Shown here in pieces: positions 1-9,032 of a DNA stretch of 36,115 nucleotides. The position numbers and the translations under genes were made by a program. The DNA is from Polaromonas sp. (lineage in GTDB: Bacteria; Pseudomonadota; Gammaproteobacteria; Burkholderiales; Burkholderiaceae_C), in the NCBI GenBank assembly GCA_028291985.1, contig JAQGNE010000014.1, forward strand, positions 1 to 36,115, in the 5' to 3' direction. The notes under the pieces are model-generated. The model worked only from the letters and a program-made list of their open reading frames with translations. It was not told where the DNA came from and ran no database searches. Within the stretch, counting starts at the first letter, position 1; each line of letters opens with the position of its first letter.

Positions 1-506
1 TTTTTTTTGATGCAAGCCCTCGCGCGCATTGCTGCGTTTCGAGAGGCATGGGTGTTCCAGGCCATGCCCATGCACAGCATCCACCGCAAACGTGCTGCAC
101 CTTATCGCGTCACAATGCTGTTTGCTATTAAAACAGGAGCTGCTGGTGCCCGTACCTGTTGGTCTGTGGCTACTATTTGCTTAAATTCTGGGTTTGCATG
201 CTTGCCAGGGCTTTGGTCTCGGTCTGACGATCCAGCGTTCTGCCGCGCTGGTTAAAACCTCGGCCGGACGCTTCCTGGCTCGGCTCTCCCGTGGTGCGGC
301 TATCAAAAGCGCCGCATTGCCATCCCTTGCATACACTGGCCTTCCCCGATGACGTCCATCGACCAGAAGACGGGCCAGATTCGGCCTTATTTCCACAGGC
401 GCACGGTGTAAGCCATAGGTTCAAAACCGAGGCGCTTGCATTAAGCTGTAGCCATCGCTTCGCGGGCTGCCTACGCGCTTTTCTTTCGGATTACCCGTTC
501 TTTCCC
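1..506. other. Gene-poor leader region before the acyltransferase
   Basis: I see no recognisable gene here. It starts with a run of eight T. Short open frames on both strands lack any family motif and overlap one another. The only structured item is a copy of the dispersed ATAGCTG-type repeat at about 124-192. An open frame in the acyltransferase frame runs back to 291, but its translation before residue 73 has no membrane or family character, so I treat it as untranslated leader. Confidence 0.5.
124..192 (+). repeat. Dispersed intergenic repeat, copy A
   Basis: It begins GCTATTAAAACAG and ends TTTGCTTAAATTCTGGG. The 3' half nearly matches the copy at 1667-1730 (both have CTGTGGCTA.TATTTGCTTAAATTC). 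The 5' half matches the copy at 21280-21338 (both start GCTATTAAAACAG). This makes it a bridge between sub-types of one family. Confidence 0.75.
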
Positions 507-1634
507 ATGCTTGCCCACCCCAAAAATAATTTCGATTTCATTCGCATGATGGCGGCGCTGTGCGTGCTGTATTCACACCAGCATGCGCTGATGGGTTTGC
601 CCGAACCGTCGGTATTGAACGCCCATTCACTGGGCGGCTTTGCGGTGCTGGTGTTCTTTTCGATCAGCGGTTTTCTGGTGGCGCAAAGCTGGCAGCTTGA
701 CCCGAACATCTGGCGCTTTGCGGTCAAGCGGCTGCTGCGCGTCTGGCCCGGCCTGGCGGTGGCTATTGTGCTGACGGCGCTGGTGCTGGGGCCCTGGGTA
801 TCGCCGCTGCCGCTGGGCGAGTATTACGCCCATCCGCTCATTCCTGAATACCTGCTGAACCTGCGGTTTGCCGTGCGTGACGCGTTGCCGCTGCAGTTCA
901 CCGGCAGCGGCATTCCGGGGGCGGTCAATGGCGCGTTATGGACGATTCCGCTGGAGCTTAAATGCTACGCCGCGTTGCTGCTGCTGGGTTTTGTGGGCGC
1001 CCTGCGCTTCAAGTGGCTGGTGCCGGTCATGACGCTGGTGGCCGCCACGGTTTATCTGTATCTGTACCCGGGCATGGACGCCTTGCTGGCCAGGCTGGGC
1101 TTGACGTCTACCTTCAACTACCTGATGCAGTTCAGCCTGTTCTTTTTTGCAGGCGTGTCGCTGTATGGCCTGGGCATTCACCAGCAGCCGCGCCGTGCGG
1201 CGTGGGCGGTTGCGTTGGCGGTTGGTGCGGCAGGCATTGCCTTGGCGCTGGGCCGGCCGCTGGTGGCGCTGTGGCTGGCCGTGCCCACCCTGACGCTGGC
1301 GTTCGGCAATGCCAGCACGCCCGGCGTGCGCAGCGCGGGCCGCTATGGCGACCTGTCGTACGGCATTTATATCTATGCCTTTCCGGTGCAGCAAACCATC
1401 ATCTGGCTGTTCAGGGACAGCCTGAGCTGGTGGCCCCTGCTGGTCATCATCGTTGCCATCACGGTGTTGCTGGCATTGTTGTCATGGCATCTGGTTGAAA
1501 ACCCGGCGCTGCAGTTCAAGCCCAAGCGAAACCGCAACCAGCCTGCAAGACCCGATACCTCTGCCATCGGGCACCCGGCCGAGCCCGTGCTGGGCGTGAT
1601 GCCAGAGGCCAAGCCAGCCTTGGCCAACAGCTAG
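507..1634 (+). CDS. Membrane acyltransferase, acyltransferase-3 (OafA/NodX-like) family
   Basis: This is a predicted inner-membrane O-acyltransferase of about 375 residues that would add acetyl or a similar group to a glycan. It opens with NNFDFIRMMAALCVLYSH, the usual first helix with its conserved R and H. It continues with FFSISGFLV, the family SGF motif, then about ten hydrophobic segments, and YGDLSYGIYIYAFPVQQ near the C-terminus. The last 40 residues are a hydrophilic, proline-rich tail. I chose ATG 507 because the family core starts there. The frame stays open back to 291 without family-like sequence. It lies 310 bp upstream of rmlB on the same strand, which suggests decoration of the rhamnose-containing surface polysaccharide. 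The substrate and acyl donor cannot be read from sequence. Confidence 0.88.
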   Translation: MLAHPKNNFDFIRMMAALCVLYSHQHALMGLPEPSVLNAHSLGGFAVLVFFSISGFLVAQSWQLDPNIWRFAVKRLLRVWPGLAVAIVLTALVLGPWVSPLPLGEYYAHPLIPEYLLNLRFAVRDALPLQFTGSGIPGAVNGALWTIPLELKCYAALLLLGFVGALRFKWLVPVMTLVAATVYLYLYPGMDALLARLGLTSTFNYLMQFSLFFFAGVSLYGLGIHQQPRRAAWAVALAVGAAGIALALGRPLVALWLAVPTLTLAFGNASTPGVRSAGRYGDLSYGIYIYAFPVQQTIIWLFRDSLSWWPLLVIIVAITVLLALLSWHLVENPALQFKPKRNRNQPARPDTSAIGHPAEPVLGVMPEAKPALANS

Positions 1635-1944
1635 CGCCGGGGTTCATCACCTCCCATGGATGCTACGCTATTGATAGCTGTTTGCGCCCGAATAAATTGG
1701 GCTGTGGCTATTATTTGCTTAAATTCGGGCTGAACCAGCTGTTAAGGTCATCCGACCTGTTCAGCGGGCCTGGACCGCTGCGCGAATTGTCAGCCCGAAA
1801 GCCACTGTTCACGCAGGCCGTCATTTTTGAGACCGGCCTGCCGCGCCTGCCTGCGGGCTTCAGGGCTACTTCTGCGTGTGATAATTCCGGCCAAATCGCG
1901 GGCGCACGCAGGCCTCGGCTGCAGCACAACAAGGTAGATATTTC
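1635..1944. other. Intergenic region upstream of the rhamnose operon
   Basis: This 310-bp stretch holds a dispersed repeat copy at 1667-1730 and then about 200 bp with no recognisable gene. TGTGATAAT at 1877-1885 looks like an extended -10 element (TG-N-GATAAT) about 60 bp before rmlB. No convincing -35 box is visible, so the promoter is only a candidate. AAGGTAG just before ATG 1945 can serve as the ribosome binding site. Confidence 0.4.
1667..1730 (+). repeat. Dispersed intergenic repeat, copy B
   Basis: It starts GCTATTGATAGCTG, continues with TGCGCCCG and GGGCTGTGGC, and ends TTTGCTTAAATTCGGG. The order ATAGCTGT..GCGC..GGGCT is shared with the copies inside dctP (26167-26215) and the DUF2147 gene (32743-32780). 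It starts 33 bp after the acyltransferase stop codon. Confidence 0.8.
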
Positions 1945-3006
1945 ATGATTCTGGTGACGGGCGGGGCGGGTTTTATTGGCGCCAATTTTGTTTTGGACTG
2001 GCTGGCGCAGCACGACGAGCCGGTTGTCAATCTGGACAGCCTGACCTATGCAGGAAACCTGGAAACCCTGGCCAGCCTGCAAGGCAACCCGAAGCATGTT
2101 TTTGTGCAGGGCGACATTGGCGATGCGGCGCTTGTACAGCGCCTGTTAGGGGAGCATCAGCCGCGTGCCGTGGTCAACTTTGCCGCAGAGTCGCATGTTG
2201 ACCGGTCCATCACCGGGCCGGAGGTGTTCATCCAGACCAATATCGTGGGCACGTTTCGCTTGCTTGAAGCGGTACGTGACTACTGGACGCCGCTGACAGG
2301 TGAGCAAAAGTCAGGCTTTCGTTTTTTACACGTTTCGACCGACGAGGTGTATGGCTCGCTGGCGCGTGGCGAGCCAGCCTTTACCGAAGAGCGCCGCTAC
2401 GAGCCCAACAGCCCGTATTCGGCCAGCAAGGCGGGCAGCGACCACCTGGTGCGTGCTTACCACCATACCTATGGCCTGCCGGTGCTGACGACCAACTGCT
2501 CCAACAACTACGGGCCATTTCACTTTCCGGAAAAACTGATACCGCTGATGATCGTCAATGCGCTGGCTGGCAAGGCCTTGCCGGTGTATGGCGATGGCCA
2601 GCAAATCCGCGACTGGCTCTACGTCAAGGACCATTGCAGTGCGATTCGCCGGGTACTGGAAGCGGGCGCCCCGGGTGAGGTTTACAACGTCGGGGGCTGG
2701 AACGAAAAACCCAACATCGAGATCGTGCACACCATCTGCAGCTTGCTCGATGAGCTTCGGCCCAAGGGGTCGGGTGCCTCGTACGGCGAGCAGATCAGTT
2801 TTGTGAAAGACCGGCCCGGCCATGACCGGCGTTACGCGATCGACGCAAGCAAGATTGAAAAAACGCTGGGCTGGCGCCCGGCTGAAACCTTTGAAACCGG
2901 GATTCGCAAGACCGTGCAGTGGTACCTGGACAACGCCGACTGGGCAAGCCATGTGCAAAGCGGCGCTTACCGCGAATGGACATCTCAACAGTACGGTCAA
3001 TCCTGA
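1945..3006 (+). CDS. rmlB: dTDP-glucose 4,6-dehydratase
   Basis: It converts dTDP-D-glucose to dTDP-4-keto-6-deoxy-D-glucose, the second step of dTDP-L-rhamnose synthesis, in the cytoplasm with NAD+. The 353-residue length is normal for RmlB. The Rossmann motif G6-x-x-G9-x-x-G12 is at the N-terminus. The catalytic Thr-Asp-Glu triad is at 132-134 in STDEVYG, with Tyr158 and Lys162 of the YxxxK pair in [20 protein letters not shown] is also typical. It is first of four rml genes read in one direction. Its stop (3004-3006) is one base from the rmlD start, so the genes are very likely co-transcribed and translationally coupled. Confidence 0.97.
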   Translation: MILVTGGAGFIGANFVLDWLAQHDEPVVNLDSLTYAGNLETLASLQGNPKHVFVQGDIGDAALVQRLLGEHQPRAVVNFAAESHVDRSITGPEVFIQTNIVGTFRLLEAVRDYWTPLTGEQKSGFRFLHVSTDEVYGSLARGEPAFTEERRYEPNSPYSASKAGSDHLVRAYHHTYGLPVLTTNCSNNYGPFHFPEKLIPLMIVNALAGKALPVYGDGQQIRDWLYVKDHCSAIRRVLEAGAPGEVYNVGGWNEKPNIEIVHTICSLLDELRPKGSGASYGEQISFVKDRPGHDRRYAIDASKIEKTLGWRPAETFETGIRKTVQWYLDNADWASHVQSGAYREWTSQQYGQS

Positions 3007-3007
3007 T

Positions 3008-3907
3008 ATGAAAGTAAAAAAAATAGTGTTGCTGGGTGCGCAGGGCCAGGTCGGCTGGGAGTTGCGCCGCAGCCTGGCGTCCCTGGGTGATGTGCTGGCG
3101 CTCGACCGGAGCAGCACTGATTTTTGCGGCGACATCAGCAACCTGGCAGGCCTGGCGCAGACCATCAGGCAGATTTCGCCGCACGTCATCGTCAATGCCG
3201 CTGCCTACACCGCCGTCGACCGGGCTGAAACCGAGGCCGAACTGGCCAATACGGTCAATGCGCTGGCGCCCGGGGTGCTGGCACAGGAGGCATCGAAGCT
3301 CGGCGCCTTGCTGGTGCACTACAGCACCGACTACGTGTTTGATGGCAGTGGCGCCGTACCGTGGATGGAAGCCGATGCAACGTCGCCGCTCAGCGTTTAC
3401 GGGCAGACCAAGCTGGAGGGTGAAAAGCGTATTCAGGCGGCATGCCCGAACCACCTGATCTTCCGGACCAGCTGGGTGTATGCGGCACGCGGCGGCAACT
3501 TTGCCAAAACCATGCTGCGCCTTGCACAGGAGCGCGAGCAGCTGACCGTCATTGATGACCAGTTCGGTGCACCGACAGGTGCTGACCTGCTGGCGGACGT
3601 TACCGCGCACGCCATTCGGCAACTGCAGCACCAGCCAGCAGACACCGGGCTTTATCACCTGGCGGCGGCGGGCGAAACCAGCTGGAACGGCTACGCCCGG
3701 CATGTGCTGGCGCATGCCCGCCAGCTCAAGCCGGACCTGCAGCTCAAGGCAACTGACGTCAAGGCGGTGCCCAGCAGCGCATTTGTTACCGCTGCCGTGC
3801 GGCCCCTGAACTCCCGCCTGAACACCACGCAATTGCAATCGACCTTCTGCCTGAAGATGCCGCGCTGGGAGCAGGGCGTCGAACGCATGCTGGCTGAAGT
3901 CCTCTGA
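3008..3907 (+). CDS. rmlD: dTDP-4-dehydrorhamnose reductase
   Basis: It performs the last step of dTDP-L-rhamnose synthesis, reducing dTDP-4-keto-L-rhamnose with NAD(P)H. The 299-residue protein has the nucleotide-binding GAQGQVG at 10-16, [12 protein letters not shown] at 63-74, the family signature STDYVFDG at 106-113, and Tyr131/Lys135 of YGQTK. The frame is open further upstream inside rmlB, but ATG 3008 gives the normal N-terminus ([16 protein letters not shown]), one base after the rmlB stop. It lies between rmlB and rmlA; the order B-D-A-C is common in proteobacterial O-antigen loci. Confidence 0.96.
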   Translation: MKVKKIVLLGAQGQVGWELRRSLASLGDVLALDRSSTDFCGDISNLAGLAQTIRQISPHVIVNAAAYTAVDRAETEAELANTVNALAPGVLAQEASKLGALLVHYSTDYVFDGSGAVPWMEADATSPLSVYGQTKLEGEKRIQAACPNHLIFRTSWVYAARGGNFAKTMLRLAQEREQLTVIDDQFGAPTGADLLADVTAHAIRQLQHQPADTGLYHLAAAGETSWNGYARHVLAHARQLKPDLQLKATDVKAVPSSAFVTAAVRPLNSRLNTTQLQSTFCLKMPRWEQGVERMLAEVL

Positions 3908-3915
3908 AAGACCCC

Positions 3916-4800
3916 ATGACACCTCGAAAAGGCATTATTCTGGCGGGCGGCTCGGGCACGCGGCTGCACCCGGCAACGCTTTCCATCAGCAAGCAACTGT
4001 TGCCGGTGTATGACAAGCCGATGATCTATTACCCGCTGAGCACCCTGATGCTGGCGGGTATCCGTGAGGTGCTGGTGATCAGCACACCGCAGGACACCCC
4101 GCGTTTTGAGCAGCTGCTGGGCGACGGCAGCCAGTGGGGCATGAACCTGCAATACGCGGTGCAGCCGAGCCCGGACGGGCTTGCGCAGGCCTTTGTGATC
4201 GGCAAGCCGTTTCTGGGTTCATCGCCGAGTGCCCTGGTGCTGGGCGACAACATTTTTTACGGCCACAACTTTGACACGCTGCTGCAAAGTGCGATGTCAC
4301 GCACGGAAGGCGCAAGCGTTTTTGCCTACCATGTGCATGACCCGGAACGCTATGGCGTTGCCGAGTTTGATGACAATGGCAGGGTGTTGTCGCTGGAAGA
4401 AAAGCCGGCGCAGCCCAAGTCGAGCTACGCTGTCACGGGCCTGTATTTTTATGACAACCAGGCGGTGGATATGGCTGCAAGCCTTCAACCGTCTCCCCGG
4501 GGCGAACTGGAAATCACCGACCTGAACCGGCTTTACCTTGACCAGCATCAGCTGAACGTGGAAATCATGGGGCGCGGTTACGCCTGGCTGGATACCGGCA
4601 CCCACGAGTCGCTGCTGGAAGCAGGCCAGTTCATCGCAACCCTTGAGAACCGGCAGGGGTTAAAAGTGGCCTGCCCTGAAGAGATTGCCTTTCGCAAGCA
4701 ATGGATTGACGCTGACCAGCTGAGCAAACTGGCGCGGCCCCTGGCCAAAAATGGCTACGGGCAATACCTGCTTCGCATCCTCAATGAAAAGGTGTTTTGA
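3916..4800 (+). CDS. rmlA: Glucose-1-phosphate thymidylyltransferase
   Basis: It makes dTDP-glucose from dTTP and glucose-1-phosphate, the entry step of the rhamnose pathway, and the family is usually feedback-inhibited by dTDP-rhamnose. The 294-residue protein carries the nucleotidyltransferase loop GGSGTRLHP at 11-19, [15 protein letters not shown] at 26-40, and the metal-binding Asp111 in [25 protein letters not shown] is the usual C-terminal stretch. Its start lies 8 bp after the rmlD stop. The final A of its TGA stop is also the first base of the rmlC ATG, showing tight coupling. Confidence 0.97.
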   Translation: MTPRKGIILAGGSGTRLHPATLSISKQLLPVYDKPMIYYPLSTLMLAGIREVLVISTPQDTPRFEQLLGDGSQWGMNLQYAVQPSPDGLAQAFVIGKPFLGSSPSALVLGDNIFYGHNFDTLLQSAMSRTEGASVFAYHVHDPERYGVAEFDDNGRVLSLEEKPAQPKSSYAVTGLYFYDNQAVDMAASLQPSPRGELEITDLNRLYLDQHQLNVEIMGRGYAWLDTGTHESLLEAGQFIATLENRQGLKVACPEEIAFRKQWIDADQLSKLARPLAKNGYGQYLLRILNEKVF

Positions 4801-5348
4801 TGAAGGCAACCCCACTTGGCATCAGGGATGTGCTGCTCATCGAACCCACGGTTTACGGCGACGAGCGCGGCTTTTTCTTCGAAAGTTTCAACCAGGCGCG
4901 CTTTGAGGCGGCGACAGGCGCGGCGGTCGGTTTTGTGCAGGACAACCATTCGCGCTCTGCCAAAGGGGTGTTGCGCGGCTTGCATTACCAGATTGAAAAC
5001 CCGCAGGGCAAGCTGGTGCGAGTCGTGAGCGGCGCCGTGTTTGATGTGGCAGTAGATATTCGCAGATCATCGCCCACGTTCGGCCAGTGGGTGGGCGCGG
5101 AATTGTCCGAGCAAAACCAGAAGCAGTTGTGGGTGCCAGCAGGCTTTGCACACGGCTTTTTGGTGCTGAGCGATTCGGCCGATTTTTTGTACAAGACCAG
5201 CAACTATTATTCGCCTCCGCATGAGCGCTGCATCGCCTGGAATGATCCCTCCATCGGCATTGCGTGGCCGGATATTGGCGCGGAGCCGGTGCTGTCAGCC
5301 AAAGACAGGCAGGGCTTGCTGCTCAACCAGGCGCCGGTTTTTGATTGA
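4800..5348 (+). CDS. rmlC: dTDP-4-dehydrorhamnose 3,5-epimerase
   Basis: It epimerises dTDP-4-keto-6-deoxyglucose at C3 and C5, the third step of the pathway. The 182-residue cupin protein has the catalytic His62 in GVLRGLHYQ, Lys71 in QGKLVRV, FDVAVDIRRSSPTFG at 81-95, and Tyr131, matching the known RmlC active-site layout. ATG 4800 overlaps the rmlA stop by one base and is preferred over an in-frame TTG one codon earlier. Its own stop lies in the start zone of the following glycosyltransferase, so the operon probably continues. Confidence 0.96.
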   Translation: MKATPLGIRDVLLIEPTVYGDERGFFFESFNQARFEAATGAAVGFVQDNHSRSAKGVLRGLHYQIENPQGKLVRVVSGAVFDVAVDIRRSSPTFGQWVGAELSEQNQKQLWVPAGFAHGFLVLSDSADFLYKTSNYYSPPHERCIAWNDPSIGIAWPDIGAEPVLSAKDRQGLLLNQAPVFD

Positions 5349-5389
5349 CTGACGATCCGTCCGGCATCGGCGCGCCAGATGTGCCTGAA

Positions 5390-6406
5390 ATGTCTGTACG
5401 GCCTACCATCTCGGTTGCCTTGTGCACCTGCAACGGCGCACGCTTCATCACCGAGCAAGTCAACAGCATCCTGGGCCAGACATTGCCAGCTGAAGAACTG
5501 GTGGTGTATGACGATGCCTCAAGCGACGACACGGTGTTGCGCATACGGGCAGCCTGGGATACCTGGAAAGCCAGGCCGGGCGCGCGAGGAACGCAGCAGC
5601 AAAGCTTGCCGGTCCTGCGGATAGAGACCAACAAGCAGCGGCTTGGTGTCGCTGCCAATTTCAGCCGCGCTATTTCCGCTTGCCGCGGTGAACTGATCGC
5701 CCTGTCCGATCAGGACGACGTCTGGCATGCCAACCGCCTGAGTCAAGCCGTGGCCAGGGTGCAAGCCGAGCCCAAACGGCTGTTGCTGCATGCCAACGCA
5801 CGGTTGATCGATGCCGGGGGGCAAGCGCTGGGCTTAACGCTGTTTGATGCCCTGTCGATGACGAAGGCCGAGTTGGACGCGATTGCTGCGGGCAACGCTT
5901 TCAAGGTGCTGCTTGACCGTAACGTGATAACCGGCGCCGCAACACTCTTCAGGCGTTCGCTTTTGACACACGCGCAGCCGATACCGCCGCATTGGCTGCA
6001 CGACGAGTGGCTGGGTGTGATCGCCGCGGCGCTGGGGGGCGTAGGCATTGAAACTGAGCCGCTGATTGATTACCGGCAGCACGGGGACAACCAGATAGGC
6101 GCGGCGAGAAAAACGGTGATGAACGAGATCAAGCGCGCGGTCGCCTCGCGAGGCGACTGGCATGTGCGCCGCCATGCGCGAGCCGCCGAACTGGCAGCGC
6201 GGCTGCGCCAAATGGGGCAGCTGGTGCCCCCTGCGTTACTGGCAATGGCTGACGAAAAGGTTGAGCATCACCGCGCGCGAGCCGCGCTTCCGCAAAGCCG
6301 ATGGCTCAGAGCGTGGCCTCTCCTTCAGGAATGGTCAACCGGGCGCTACCGGCGATTCGGTCGGGGCATGCGTGGTGTGGTCAAAGACCTGTTGGAAGCG
6401 CCCTGA
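5390..6406 (+). CDS. Family 2 glycosyltransferase, probable rhamnosyltransferase
   Basis: This is a cytoplasmic GT-A fold sugar transferase of about 338 residues. It starts with ISVALCTCNGARFITEQ, has the donor-binding DDASSDD at 41-47, the DxD-like SDQDDVW at 106-112, the probable base in HDEWLG at 204-209, and YRQHGDNQIGA at 228-238. This set of motifs is frequent in rhamnosyltransferases next to rml genes, so dTDP-L-rhamnose is the likely donor, by inference. The start is uncertain: a TTG at 5345 overlaps the rmlC stop and would add 15 residues; ATG 5390 gives the standard N-terminus but no clear ribosome binding site. It is probably the last gene of the rml operon and is convergent with the next gene. 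Confidence 0.88.
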   Translation: MSVRPTISVALCTCNGARFITEQVNSILGQTLPAEELVVYDDASSDDTVLRIRAAWDTWKARPGARGTQQQSLPVLRIETNKQRLGVAANFSRAISACRGELIALSDQDDVWHANRLSQAVARVQAEPKRLLLHANARLIDAGGQALGLTLFDALSMTKAELDAIAAGNAFKVLLDRNVITGAATLFRRSLLTHAQPIPPHWLHDEWLGVIAAALGGVGIETEPLIDYRQHGDNQIGAARKTVMNEIKRAVASRGDWHVRRHARAAELAARLRQMGQLVPPALLAMADEKVEHHRARAALPQSRWLRAWPLLQEWSTGRYRRFGRGMRGVVKDLLEAP

Positions 6407-6410
6407 GCAC

Positions 6411-6426
6411 GGCGTCATCTGACGCC
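6411..6426. terminator. Hairpin between convergent glycosyltransferase genes
   Basis: GGCGTCA and TGACGCC form a perfect inverted repeat separated by two bases (in practice a 6-bp stem with a 4-base loop). It sits in the 33-bp gap between the two convergent stop codons. There is no T run, so it is a possible bidirectional terminator or mRNA-end stabiliser. Confidence 0.45.
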
Positions 6427-6439
6427 AGAGTCGATAGGG

Positions 6440-7195
6440 TTACCGGGATCTGGTCAATGCCCGGTATTTCCAGAAGGCCGGCGAGGACCAGATTTTCAGC
6501 AGACTTTTAATATGCCAGAGCAGATGCCTGGTTTTTGCGTGGCTGGCACGCTGCGCCTCATGTGTGGCAAAAAGATTTTCTGATATCTGGAGCTGCCAGC
6601 CGGCCAGGACAACACGCGCGCTGATATCCACGTCTTCTCCGTACATGAAAAAGCGCTGCTCATCGAATCCGCAGACCTGGGCATAAGCCTCCCGCCTGAA
6701 AAGCATGAACAGGCCTGGAATCCATTCGGGCTTTTCAGGCGGCACGTAGGTCAAGCGTTTGCGGTTAATGATTTCCCAGGGCGTGATCAGTTTGCGGTGT
6801 GCTTCTGGAAAGTCCTTGCCAGGCTCGTATATGCGCGGTGCCAGAACGCCGCTACGCGCATGCGCTCCAGCCAGCAGGCCAGTCAACACGTCGGACTGCA
6901 ATCGAATGTCCGGATTGAGGACCAGGAACCAGGGCGTCCGGCAACGTTCGAAAGCGTGGTTGTGATTGGCGCCAAACCCTTTGGGCGCGGGGTTATGAAG
7001 CGTCTCTAGCGCGAACCTGTGCTCGCTGCCTGGCGTCGGCATGCTTTCGGGTATGTTCAAGGTGAGCACCACCTTGTCGATAACATGAGGACTGTATAGA
7101 CCCAGCTGCTCCAGCAACGGCAGAACGAGCGCGTACTGCCCGTGGCTGACGATCGACACGGTAACTAGCTTTGCTGAAGAGCTGTGGTGCAACAT
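6440..7195 (-). CDS. Family 2 glycosyltransferase (WbbL/rhamnosyltransferase-like)
   Basis: This 251-residue cytoplasmic glycosyltransferase has a truncated GT-A pattern typical of WbbL-like enzymes: VTVSIVSHGQ near the N-terminus, GFGANHNHAF at 73-82, LVLNPDIRL at 92-99 (the NPD in place of DxD), IPGLFMLFRREAY at 159-171, and MYGEDVDIS at 184-192. Known family members transfer rhamnose or related sugars to lipid-linked acceptors. The start at 7195 puts the conserved core directly after a short lead. An alternative ATG at 7240 would add 15 polar residues and has a better-placed GGA. It faces opposite to the rml operon and is divergent from the following membrane enzyme. Confidence 0.85.
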   Translation of the reverse strand: MLHHSSSAKLVTVSIVSHGQYALVLPLLEQLGLYSPHVIDKVVLTLNIPESMPTPGSEHRFALETLHNPAPKGFGANHNHAFERCRTPWFLVLNPDIRLQSDVLTGLLAGAHARSGVLAPRIYEPGKDFPEAHRKLITPWEIINRKRLTYVPPEKPEWIPGLFMLFRREAYAQVCGFDEQRFFMYGEDVDISARVVLAGWQLQISENLFATHEAQRASHAKTRHLLWHIKSLLKIWSSPAFWKYRALTRSR

Positions 7196-7519
7196 GGTGC
7201 AATTGGGGTACTGATTTTCATTTTCCTCAACATTCCCCATGGGATTCCAGACCATACGCGGTCGTAAACGATATCTTGCTGACGGCTGCGTACACGGCCG
7301 ACAAACCGTGTGCATGCCGGTCGACCAGGCAAAAGGCTCCGGGTCGCAGCGACCGGTCAAAACTTCGTTTTTGGGACCATCCACGATATAGTTGCACGGG
7401 ATTCAGGGGGTGCGGTTTTGAGCCGCTGCAAATCATGCTGTGGCAGCAGATATTTAAAGACGGCCTGGTAGGGGTTGCCAAGGCTTTTCTATGATGACAT
7501 AACAAAAAGCCAAGCATTT
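7196..7519. other. Divergent intergenic region between two glycan genes
   Basis: These 324 bp separate the minus-strand glycosyltransferase from the plus-strand sugar-phosphate transferase. It probably contains promoters for both, but I see no clear -35/-10 pair, repeat or small gene. The open frame upstream of the minus-strand gene has no family resemblance. AT content rises near 7440-7520, just before the plus-strand start. Confidence 0.4.
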
Positions 7520-8623
7520 ATGGTGAGCCTACTGGTTTTTAGTTTTATTGCTGCGTTTTTTGTGTGTATTGTCTGCATTCGCCTGGCGCGAAACCATGCA
7601 CGACATTACGCGTCAAGCATGCCGCAGCGATTTCACGCTGGCGACGTTCCCAGAATCGGCGGCATCAGCATTTTGGCGGGGTTACTCGTCGGGTGGTCCG
7701 CATCGCTGCTGGCGGGCTATGCCGGCGACGTTTTTAATGTGCGGGTTGACTGGCATTTTGCGTGGCCATGGTACCTGACGGTATTGCCAGCAGTGGCGGC
7801 AGGCCTTTACGAAGACATGACGCAACGGCTGTCGGTCACGTACCGCATGTTGCTCACTGCAGTATCGGCAGCAATTGCCTGCGCATTTCTGGACCTGTCA
7901 ATCGGCCGGGTCGATGTGTTCGGCATTGACAACTTCCTGGCCATGGCGCCCTGGGCAGGCGTGCTGTTTGCATTTCTCGCGATCTGCGGCTTGCCGCATG
8001 CATTCAACATCATCGACGGGTATAACGGTCTGGCCGGTACGGTGGCGATACTGGTTTGCGTAGCGCTGGTGCATGTGGCCCTGCAACTCGGCGACCGCCA
8101 GCTCGCCAGTATGCTGATTTGCCTGTTGGGGGCGACTGCCGGGTTCCTGTTCTGGAACTATCCTCGCGGTCTTATTTTTGCAGGTGACGGCGGGGCTTAT
8201 CTCTGGGGTGTTGTCGTGGCTATCGGGAGTATTTTGCTGGTGCAGCGCCACGAGCAGGTTTCCGCCTGGTTTCCCATGCTGCTTCTGATTTATCCGGTCT
8301 GGGAAACCATTTTTTCAATCTACAGGAAAATTGCAAGAGGGGTCTCGCCTAGCGTTGCCGACGCCTTGCATTTTCATCAACTGGTCTACCGTCGTATCGT
8401 CCGTGGCGTCTTTCACGACGACGCATCCCGCCGGATGCTGATGCGCAATAACCGCACGTCGCCTTATCTATGGAGTTTCACGCTTTTGACCATCGTACCT
8501 GCGGTCATGTTCTGGAATAATACGGCGGTGCTTGCAGGATTTTGTGGCCTATTTGTGGTCAGTTATGTCACAGCTTATGTGGCCATCATCCGATTCAAGG
8601 TGCCTGACTGGCTCAGGCGATAA
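7520..8623 (+). CDS. WecA/MraY-family undecaprenyl-phosphate glycosyl-1-phosphate transferase
   Basis: This polytopic inner-membrane enzyme of about 367 residues belongs to glycosyltransferase family 4. Members load a sugar-1-phosphate from a UDP-sugar onto undecaprenyl phosphate, the first step of lipid-linked glycan assembly. Visible motifs are DVPRIGG at 42-48, the catalytic HAFNIIDGYNGLAG at 160-173, GDGGAYLWG at 222-230, and HFHQLVYRRI at 284-293, equivalent to the family HxH-type loop. Ten or so hydrophobic segments surround them. ATG 7520 is preferred over a TTG at 7475 because it begins with the first helix. The neighbourhood points to O-antigen initiation (WbpL/WecA-like) rather than peptidoglycan MraY. 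The exact sugar is not readable. Confidence 0.88.
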   Translation: MVSLLVFSFIAAFFVCIVCIRLARNHARHYASSMPQRFHAGDVPRIGGISILAGLLVGWSASLLAGYAGDVFNVRVDWHFAWPWYLTVLPAVAAGLYEDMTQRLSVTYRMLLTAVSAAIACAFLDLSIGRVDVFGIDNFLAMAPWAGVLFAFLAICGLPHAFNIIDGYNGLAGTVAILVCVALVHVALQLGDRQLASMLICLLGATAGFLFWNYPRGLIFAGDGGAYLWGVVVAIGSILLVQRHEQVSAWFPMLLLIYPVWETIFSIYRKIARGVSPSVADALHFHQLVYRRIVRGVFHDDASRRMLMRNNRTSPYLWSFTLLTIVPAVMFWNNTAVLAGFCGLFVVSYVTAYVAIIRFKVPDWLRR

Positions 8624-8655
8624 TTTAGTTACTTACCATCAGATAAGGAAAAAAC

Positions 8656-9021
8656 ATGAGCAATTTGATCGAAATACAGTCCCAGATCGAGAAACTTCAA
8701 AAACAGGCGTCTGAATTGCGAAGCAAGGATTTCCAGAAAACCGTCAAGGAAATTCGCGAAAAGATGCAGGCGTTTGGTATTTCGATCAAGGACTTGCAGA
8801 CCGTTAAATCCACGGGCCGCTCGGCCAAGGCAGGTGGCGCCAATAATGCGCCCAAAAAACGGTCAGCTTCCAGCGCCAGGAAGGCCGGCGGCTCGACGGT
8901 TGCCGCCAAGTACCGCGGCCCCGAGGGGCAAACCTGGAGTGGCCGTGGCTTGACGCCGCGCTGGCTGGCATCGCTGGTCGAGCAGGGGCGCACCAAAGAA
9001 GAGTTCCTGATTTCGACCTGA
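8656..9021 (+). CDS. H-NS family nucleoid protein
   Basis: This is a 121-residue DNA-binding protein of the H-NS histone-like family. Residues 3-45 are rich in K, E, Q and L and would form the oligomerising coiled coil. A flexible basic linker (51-80) rich in K, S, A and G follows. The C-terminal domain contains YRGPEGQTWSGRGLTPRWL (86-104), the AT-hook-like DNA-contact region typical of beta-proteobacterial H-NS (Bph3/BpH3 type). AAGGA lies 9 bp before ATG 8656. Such proteins often silence AT-rich or acquired loci, including surface polysaccharide genes. Its position at the edge of the glycan cluster suggests, but does not show, a local role. The argB start is 11 bp downstream. Confidence 0.92.
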   Translation: MSNLIEIQSQIEKLQKQASELRSKDFQKTVKEIREKMQAFGISIKDLQTVKSTGRSAKAGGANNAPKKRSASSARKAGGSTVAAKYRGPEGQTWSGRGLTPRWLASLVEQGRTKEEFLIST

Positions 9022-9032
9022 CGCCCTAACCC

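Noticed and set aside
173..424. Small minus-strand open frames in the first 500 bases as real genes
   Set aside because: Two overlapping frames of similar length, no motif and no ribosome site, and one end lies in the dispersed repeat.
291..506. An N-terminal extension of 72 residues on the acyltransferase
   Set aside because: It lacks hydrophobic or family sequence, and the conserved first helix begins right after ATG 507.
2326..3922. Long minus-strand open frames opposite rmlB and rmlD
   Set aside because: They are mirror frames of well-conserved rml genes without motif content or ribosome binding sites.
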